A stretch of DNA of 64,000 nt from Chitinophaga agrisoli (GTDB taxonomy: Bacteria > Bacteroidota > Bacteroidia > Chitinophagales > Chitinophagaceae): assembly GCF_008386695.1 (NCBI RefSeq), contig NZ_VUOC01000002.1, forward strand, positions 300,426 through 364,425. Reading direction: 5' to 3'. Made by a program: the position numbers and the translations under genes. Position 1 is the first letter of the stretch; the number at the start of each line of letters is the position of its first letter. Positions 61,901 to 64,000 of this stretch are shown here, in pieces. The notes under the pieces are model-generated. The model did not search any database. It had not been told where the DNA came from and was given only the letters and a program-made list of their open reading frames with translations.

Positions 61901-64000
61901 GGGCAGGGTCGGTGGCTTTAGTGAAGGTCAGTGCGTCGCCGTCCGCGTCTGTGCCGGTGACTGTTCCACTTACCGGGGTGTCTTCCGGTGTGGTCTTAGT
62001 ATCGCCTGTGCCGGTAGGTGCATCGTTGACTGCAGTAACGGTGATATTAACTGTGACAGTGGTGGTGCCGCCGTGCCCATCACTGATATCAATCGTAAAC
62101 TGGTCTGGGCCATTATAATCCGCTGTAGGAGTATACGTATAGTCCCCATTTGAGGCTACTACTACGCTACCGTGGGCAGGGTCGGTGGCTTTAGTGAAAG
62201 TCAGTACGTCTCCGTCCGCGTCTGTACCTGTAACTGTACCACTTACCGGGGTATCTTCCGGCGTGGTCTTAGTATCACCTGTACCAGTAGGCGCATCATT
62301 GACTGCGGTAACAGTGATATTAACCGTTACAGTAGTTGTACCACCATGGCCATCGCTGATATCAATCGTAAACTGGTCAGGACCATTGTAGTCTGCTGCC
62401 GGGGTGTAAGTGTAAGTACCGCCGGCGTTCACTACGACCACGCCATGGGCAGGATCGGTCGCTTTGGTATACGTTAGTACATCACCATCCACATCGTTAC
62501 CTGTGACACCGCTATTTATAGGGGTGTCTTCCAGCGTAGTCTTAGTATCGCCGGTACCGGTAGGCGCATCATTGACTGCTGTAACGGTAATATTAACTAT
62601 GACAGTGGTGGTGCCGCCGTGCCCATCACTGATATCAATCGTAAACTGATCAGGGCCATTGTAATCTGCGGCGGGAGTATACGTATAGTCTCCATTTGAG
62701 GCTACTACCACGCTACCGTGGGCTGGGTCGGTTGCTTTGGTGAAAGTCAGTACGTCTCCGTCCGCGTCTGTACCCGTGACTGTACCACTCACCGGGGTAT
62801 CTTCCGGTGTGGTCTTAGTATCGCCAGTACCAGTAGGCGCATCGTTGACTGCAGTAACTGTGATATTAACGGTTACAGTGGTGGTACCACCGTGGCCATC
62901 GCTGATATCAATCGTAAACTGATCAGGGCCATTGTAATCTGCGGCGGGAGTATACGTATAGTCTCCATTTGACGCTACAACCACGCTACCGTGGGCAGGG
63001 TCGGTTGCTTTAGTGAAATTCAGTGCGTCTCCGTCCGCGTCTGTACCGATGACTGTTCCACTCACCGGGGTATCTTCCGGTGTAGTCTTAGTATCTCCTG
63101 TGCCAGTTGGCGCATCGTTGACTGCAGTAACGGTGATATTAACTGTGACAGTGGTGGTGCCGCCGTGCCCATCACTGATATCAATCGTAAACTGATCAGG
63201 GCCATTGTAATCTGCGGCGGGAGTATACGTATAGTCTCCATTTGAGGCTACTACCACGCTACCGTGGGCTGGGTCGGTTGCTTTGGTGAAAGTCAGTACG
63301 TCTCCGTCCGCGTCTGTACCTGTGACTGTTCCACTCACCGGGGTATCTTCCGGTGTGGTCTTGGTATCGCCAGTACCAGTAGGCGCATCGTTGACTGCAG
63401 TAACTGTGATATTAACGGTTACAGTGGTGGTACCACCATGGCCATCGCTGATATCGATCGTAAGCTGATCAGGACCATTATAGTCTGCTGCCGGGGTGTA
63501 GGTGTAATCTCCATTTGAGGCTACTACTACACTACCGTGGGCGGGGTCAGTTGCTTTAGTGAAAGTCAGTGCGTCTCCGTCTACATCGCTACCCGTGACA
63601 CTGCCATTTACAGGCGTGTCTTCCGGCGTTGTCTTAGTATCACCAGTACCGGTAGGTGCATCGTTAGCTGCGGTAACCATAATATTGACTGTCACGGTAG
63701 TCGTACCACCATGACCATCACTGATATCAATCGTAAACTGGTCAGGACCATTGTAGTCTGCTGCGGGGGTATAAATGTAAGTACCGCCGGCATTCACTAC
63801 GACCAGGCCATGAGCAGGATCGGTTGCTTTGGTATACGTTAGTACATCACCATCCACATCGTTACCTGTGACACTGCTATTTATGGGGGTGTCTTCCGGT
63901 GTGGTCTTAGTATCACCTGTGCCAGTAGGCGCATCGTTGACTGCGGTTACGGTGATGTTAACTGTGACAGTGGTTGTGCCACCGTGACCATCGCTGATAT
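58950..64000 (-). CDS. Giant repetitive adhesin with type IX secretion (gliding-motility) C-terminal domain, partial
   Basis: The frame stays open from the right edge to 58950, giving over 1680 visible residues. About fifteen repeats of 91 residues (273 bases) come first, each with a cadherin-like core: [20 protein letters not shown] and [20 protein letters not shown] and [19 protein letters not shown]. Then come a DUF11-like domain ([20 protein letters not shown]), an Ig-like VCBS domain ([20 protein letters not shown]) and a CHU_C domain ([16 protein letters not shown] to [13 protein letters not shown]) that directs type B export by the T9SS. The N-terminal signal is off the window. It pairs with the PorP/SprF gene. 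It probably mediates adhesion or gliding. Confidence 0.93.
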   Translation of the reverse strand, partial: ISDGHGGTTTVTVNITVTAVNDAPTGTGDTKTTPEDTPINSSVTGNDVDGDVLTYTKATDPAHGLVVVNAGGTYIYTPAADYNGPDQFTIDISDGHGGTTTVTVNIMVTAANDAPTGTGDTKTTPEDTPVNGSVTGSDVDGDALTFTKATDPAHGSVVVASNGDYTYTPAADYNGPDQLTIDISDGHGGTTTVTVNITVTAVNDAPTGTGDTKTTPEDTPVSGTVTGTDADGDVLTFTKATDPAHGSVVVASNGDYTYTPAADYNGPDQFTIDISDGHGGTTTVTVNITVTAVNDAPTGTGDTKTTPEDTPVSGTVIGTDADGDALNFTKATDPAHGSVVVASNGDYTYTPAADYNGPDQFTIDISDGHGGTTTVTVNITVTAVNDAPTGTGDTKTTPEDTPVSGTVTGTDADGDVLTFTKATDPAHGSVVVASNGDYTYTPAADYNGPDQFTIDISDGHGGTTTVIVNITVTAVNDAPTGTGDTKTTLEDTPINSGVTGNDVDGDVLTYTKATDPAHGVVVVNAGGTYTYTPAADYNGPDQFTIDISDGHGGTTTVTVNITVTAVNDAPTGTGDTKTTPEDTPVSGTVTGTDADGDVLTFTKATDPAHGSVVVASNGDYTYTPTADYNGPDQFTIDISDGHGGTTTVTVNITVTAVNDAPTGTGDTKTTPEDTPVSGTVTGTDADGDALTFTKATDPAHGSVVVASNGDYTYTPAADYNGPDQFTIDISDGHGGTATVTVNIAVTTVNDAPSGTGDTKTTQEDTPVNGTVAGTDADGDALTFTKATDPAHGSVVVSSNGDYTYTPAADYNGPDQFTIDISDGHGGTTTVTVNITVTAVNDAPTGTGDTKTTPEDTPVSGAVTGNDVDGDALTFTKATDPAHGIVVVNTDGTYSYTPAANYYGPDQFTIDINDGHGGTTVTVNITVTAVNDTPTGTGDTKTTNEDTPVSGTVTGTDVDGDALTFTKATDPAHGTVVVNPDGTYTYTPAPGYNGPDQFTIDISDGHGGTTTITVNITVTAANDTPTGTGDTKTTPEDTPASGTVTGTDADGDALTFTKATDPAHGAVVVNPDGTYTYTPAANYYGPDQFTIDITDGHGGTTTVTVNITVTPVNDDPTGAGDTKTTNEDTPVSGIVTGTDIDGDALNFTKATDPAHGTAVVNPDGTYTYTPAPGYNGPDQFTIDISDGHGGATTVTVNITVTAANDAPTGTGDAKTTPEDTPVNGTVTGTDADGDALNFTKATNPAHGTVVVNPDGTYTYTPAANYNGPEQFTINISDGHGGTTTVTVNITVTPVNDDPTGTGDTKTTNENTPVSGTVTGTDVDGDVLTFTKATDPAHGTVIVNTGGTYTYTPTAGYTGPDSFTIQISDGNGGTTTVSVNITVLPVTANAGITLVKVGLVKGNSITYIFNIANTGTAPLHDVTITDPMIGLTKTLTADLLPGTNVTETAVYTLTQADRESGRVTNTATATGQTPANTTVSDISGTSANNDTPTASSVTLAPQANDDEVETKMNIPVAIPVLANDDAMHSDFDPATVVIIAIPKHGQVIVNEDGTVTYIPENGYIGDDGFSYQVKDKDGYLTNIAVVKVNVVVADIKIPTLFTPNGDGKNDAFEIRGLNRYPENELVVINRWGNEVFRQNNYQNNWKGDGLNEGTYYYLLRIKKTDGSGWEVFKGYTTIIRKFKQ
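59850..64000 (-). repeat. Tandem 273-bp coding repeats
   Basis: Within the adhesin gene the same 273-base module recurs about fifteen times between roughly 59850 and the right edge. Neighbouring copies are highly similar, and one copy near 61220-61260 is three bases shorter (one fewer Thr codon). Much variation is at third codon positions, consistent with selection on the protein and with homogenisation. The plus strand shows long open frames that are shadows of these repeats. Confidence 0.9.

Noticed and set aside
60259-63842. Many similar plus-strand open frames of 60-100 codons
   Set aside because: All are frame shadows of the 273-base repeats.
59850-64000. Regular repeats resembling a CRISPR array
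   Set aside because: Units are 273 bases long with no unique spacers and keep an open reading frame; they are protein repeats.

Overview
The window comes from a Bacteroidota chromosome, most likely Chitinophagaceae (Chitinophaga-like). This is inferred from paired SusC/SusD genes, FecI-type sigma/FecR pairs, DUF4974 and DUF5689 proteins, a PorP/SprF-type IX secretion pair, promoters of the TAnnTTTG type and lack of strong Shine-Dalgarno sequences. No rRNA or ordinary tRNA gene was found. Most of the window is GC-rich by eye; the stretch around 50.6-53.4 kb is clearly more AT-rich.

Layout. 1-4.3 kb: a partial SusC-type receptor and its FecR-type anti-sigma factor on the minus strand, with the ECF sigma gene divergent. 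4.35-5.02 kb: a small protein overlapping a nucleotidyltransferase. 5.1-14.9 kb: a minus-strand sigma-fecR-susC-susD-endonuclease/phosphatase-like-DUF5689 lipoprotein operon. 15.1-17.7 kb: a DUF4272 lipoprotein and a LytTR/LytS-type two-component pair. 18-23.6 kb: a plus-strand redox cluster (Ohr, DUF2911, DsbD alpha domain, DUF1223, DsbD, TlpA-like). 23.6-31.6 kb: a MerR remnant, flavodoxin-like protein, DUF6122 protein, MsrB, MsrA, a TetR/flavin-oxidase-like pair sharing a palindromic operator, a siderophore-type TonB receptor and a GH43 enzyme.

31.7-43.3 kb is a carbohydrate-utilisation locus: SusC, SusD, two unassigned six-hairpin-like proteins, a GntR regulator with a sugar-binding-like domain and a sodium:solute symporter. 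Its 5' leader contains long direct and inverted repeats. 43.3-44.5 kb carries two alkylation-repair genes. 44.5-48.2 kb holds an ECF sigma factor with a C-terminal extension, a second protein that looks like sigma region 2 alone, an SDR and an amidase. The sigma gene and the SDR share an identical TGTCACA-N15-CGTC promoter. 48.2-50.2 kb has Crp-like and TetR regulators and an SDR with a perfect 18-bp palindrome upstream.

50.7-53.3 kb is an AT-rich cassette of a Cro/C1-type repressor, an AAA ATPase and an HNH nuclease, matching a Septu-like (PtuA-PtuB) anti-phage system with its own regulator. An ADP-ribosylglycohydrolase follows. At 54.9-56.0 kb two homologous tRNA-like RNA elements (Asp- and Gly-like anticodon loops, 11-bp closing stems, each six bases downstream of a TAnnTTTG box) flank a membrane protein with a Coq4-type HDxxHx11E motif. 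The right end has small hypothetical genes, a PorP/SprF protein and a giant adhesin with about fifteen 91-residue repeats and a type IX secretion C-terminal domain, cut by the window edge.

The most novel items are the paired tRNA-like elements, the sigma plus region-2-only paralogue with a shared promoter, and the regulated Septu-like cassette.
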